From Coriobacteriia bacterium (GTDB lineage Bacteria; Actinomycetota; Coriobacteriia; Anaerosomatales; PHET01), in assembly GCA_034370385.1 (NCBI GenBank), contig JAXMKZ010000059.1, forward strand, positions 1-64,000: DNA of 64,000 nucleotides, written 5' to 3'. The notes beneath the pieces were generated by a model that worked only from the letters and a program-made list of their open reading frames with translations, searched no databases and had not been told where the DNA came from. Of the stretch, positions 62,372-64,000 are shown in pieces; within the stretch, counting starts at the first letter, position 1; every line of letters begins with the position of its first letter. The position numbers and the translations under genes were made by a program.

Positions 62372-64000
62372 CTAGTGATCCGGGGCGGTATCCACGATCG
62401 TCTGGACGATCGACGGATCCGCCAGAGTGGAGATGTCACCGAACGCATCCAAGTCCCGCTCACCCGCGGCTACCTTGCGCAGAATACGGCGCATGATCTT
62501 GCCGGAGCGGGTCTTGGGCAGCTCGGGGACGAAGTGCAACCGATCGGGGCTGGCAATCGGTCCGATTTCGTTGCGCACGTGACCGACGAGCATCTTCCTC
62601 AACTCATCGTTGGGTTCTTCGCCGGTCTTGAGGATGACGTAGGCGTAGATGCCCTCGCCCTTGATGTCGTGCGGGAAACCGACGACGGCCGCCTCGGCCA
62701 CCCGCGGGTTGCTGACGAGCGCGGATTCAACCTCTGCCGTGCCCATACGATGCCCTGAGACATTGATGACGTCGTCCACGCGGCCAAGCAGCCAGTAGTT
62801 GCCGTCCTCGTCCTGGCGGCACCCGTCACCGGTGAAATACTTACCGGGGAAGGTCGTGAAGTAGACCTCCTTGACGCGAGCGTTGTCAGGGTCACCCCAC
62901 GTGCCGCGCAGCATGCCCGGCCACGGGTACTTGATGCACAGGCGTCCGCCTGATCCGCACGGGGTCTCAGACTGGTCCTCGTTGAGAATGATTGGCTGGA
63001 TTCCGAAGAACGGTCTCGTCGCAGAGCCAGGACGCATGGGTGTGCAACCCGGCAGGTTCGTGATCATATGGCCACCGGTCTCGGTCTGCCACCACGTGTC
63101 GACGATCGGAATCTCCGAGCGACCGATGTTGCGCCAGTACCACAGCCACGCCTCGGGGTTGATTGGCTCGCCGACGGTGCCCAGAACGCGAAGGCTCGTC
63201 AGGTCGTACTTGGCAGGCCACTCCTCACCAGACTTCATGAGGGCACGAATGGCGGTAGGCGCGGTGTAGAACTGGTTCACGCCGTGCTTCTCGACGATGT
63301 TCCAGAAGCGGCCCGCGTCCGGATACGTGGGCACCCCTTCGAACATGAGGGAGGTGCCACCGAGGCTCAGGGGACCGTAGACCACGTAGGTGTGGCCCGT
63401 GACCCAGCCGATGTCAGCCGTGCAGAAGAAGACGTCCTCGTCGTGATAGTCGAACGTGTACTTGAACGTCATGGTCGCGTAGAGCAGGTATCCGCCGGTG
63501 GTGTGAAGGACGCCCTTCGGCTTTCCGGTCGAGCCGGAGGTGTAGAGGATGAAGAGCGGGTCTTCAGCATCCATCCACTCGATGTCGCAGTGCTTGGCGA
63601 TATCAGGGCTGCGAATCTCCTCGTGGTACCAGAAATCGCGACCGGGCTCCATGTCGACGCGGTTCTGGGTGCGCGAGACAACGATGACGCTCTCGACGCA
63701 GGGGCATTCGTGCAAAGCCTCATCGGCCATCGCCTTGAGGGGGACGAGGCGTCCACCACGAACGCCTTCATCAGCGGTGATGAGCATCTTGCACGACGAA
63801 TCCTGGATGCGATCACGCAGCGCCTGAGACGAGAAGCCCCCGAAGACGATCGAGTGAATCGCGCCGATGCGTGCACAGGCGAGCATAGCGATGGGGAGCT
63901 CAGGGATCATCGGCATGTAGATGGCGACGCGGTCGCCCTTCTTGATGCCGTGCTTCTTCAGCACATTGGCGAAGCGGCACACCTTGTAGTAGAGCGACTG
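62372..64000 (-). CDS. acs: acetyl-CoA synthetase, N-terminus beyond the window
   Basis: The 542 visible residues of AMP-forming acetyl-CoA synthetase run from [18 protein letters not shown] at the right edge, so about 100 N-terminal residues are missing. Motifs: [19 protein letters not shown] (P-loop), [10 protein letters not shown] (adenine binding), [38 protein letters not shown] (hinge) and [15 protein letters not shown], whose lysine is the acetylation site in other Acs proteins. It activates acetate, or works with acetate-producing pathways. A strong hairpin separates it from hemE. Assignment is secure. Confidence 0.97.
   Translation of the reverse strand, partial: QSLYYKVCRFANVLKKHGIKKGDRVAIYMPMIPELPIAMLACARIGAIHSIVFGGFSSQALRDRIQDSSCKMLITADEGVRGGRLVPLKAMADEALHECPCVESVIVVSRTQNRVDMEPGRDFWYHEEIRSPDIAKHCDIEWMDAEDPLFILYTSGSTGKPKGVLHTTGGYLLYATMTFKYTFDYHDEDVFFCTADIGWVTGHTYVVYGPLSLGGTSLMFEGVPTYPDAGRFWNIVEKHGVNQFYTAPTAIRALMKSGEEWPAKYDLTSLRVLGTVGEPINPEAWLWYWRNIGRSEIPIVDTWWQTETGGHMITNLPGCTPMRPGSATRPFFGIQPIILNEDQSETPCGSGGRLCIKYPWPGMLRGTWGDPDNARVKEVYFTTFPGKYFTGDGCRQDEDGNYWLLGRVDDVINVSGHRMGTAEVESALVSNPRVAEAAVVGFPHDIKGEGIYAYVILKTGEEPNDELRKMLVGHVRNEIGPIASPDRLHFVPELPKTRSGKIMRRILRKVAAGERDLDAFGDISTLADPSIVQTIVDTAPDH

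Overview
The window reads as one continuous chromosomal segment of a high-GC, monoderm-type bacterium. I place it provisionally among the Actinobacteria, class Coriobacteriia or a relative such as the OPB41/Anaerosomatales lineage. The grounds are high GC, frequent GTG starts, 4-bp GTGA/ATGA gene overlaps, a coproporphyrin-style hemE-hemH-hemY set, rod-shape genes, anaerobic iron-sulfur enzymes and a membrane-bound uptake hydrogenase. The taxonomic placement is inference. No insertion sequence, phage gene, CRISPR array or integration site was seen. leuS is cut by the left edge and acs by the right edge.

Layout. (1) 1-26.2 kb is almost all minus strand: leuS, a YdcF-like protein, tRNA-Ala(GGC), an EamA transporter, then rsfS, a degenerate LCP/LytR_C protein, yqeK, nadD, proA, proB, obg, rpmA and rplU. 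A clear -35/-10 promoter precedes rplU. Upstream lie rng with two radical-SAM-associated genes, a DUF697-like gene, the elongasome set rodA-mrdA-mreD-mreC-mreB, radC, ndk, a TPR membrane protein and a lipoprotein cyclophilin. (2) 26.4-30.4 kb is plus strand: an EF-G paralogue, a diacylglycerol-kinase-family lipid kinase and plsY, with tRNA-Arg(CCG) on the opposite strand. (3) 30.5-36.2 kb is minus strand: a 58-residue 2[4Fe-4S] ferredoxin, a BshC-like and a BshB-like protein with a GT2 and an OsmC protein, and a PilT ATPase fused to a pseudo-receiver. (4) 36.3-46.8 kb: an RlmCD/RumA-type methyltransferase, a pst phosphate operon led by an exported protein of unknown function, a cytochrome b5-like protein, a Crp/Fnr regulator with a CRP-type box, and a 1034-residue FAD/Fe-S dehydrogenase with a methionine-rich tail and twin CsoR-like palindromes upstream. 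(5) 47-54 kb: a HAD phosphatase, a DUF2249 protein, a 566-bp gene-free leader with RNA-like structure, and the hydrogenase locus (small subunit, large subunit, cytochrome b, HemN-like radical SAM protein, maturation protease). (6) 54-64 kb: a transketolase, an IMPase-family phosphatase, hemE-hemH-hemY-hemY and acs.

The most striking observation is in the hydrogenase large subunit. Its ordinary open frame stops at TGA (51327-51329), exactly where the first cysteine of the C-terminal nickel-binding motif DPCxxCxxH should be. The same frame continues IGCGVH plus a 20-residue tail to a TAG directly before the cytochrome b gene. A perfect 7-bp stem-loop begins 10 nt after the TGA. I read this as selenocysteine recoding, giving a [NiFeSe] hydrogenase with the motif DPUIGCGVH; the tail would be the peptide removed by the maturation protease encoded downstream. 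Sec insertion genes are not in the window, so this needs confirming elsewhere in the genome.

Together the genes suggest an organism that oxidises H2 outside the membrane through a Tat-exported, cytochrome-b-linked [NiFeSe] hydrogenase, makes its own haem, and may also oxidise an organic acid through the FAD/Fe-S dehydrogenase. Acetate activation (acs) and regulated phosphate uptake (pst) complete the picture.
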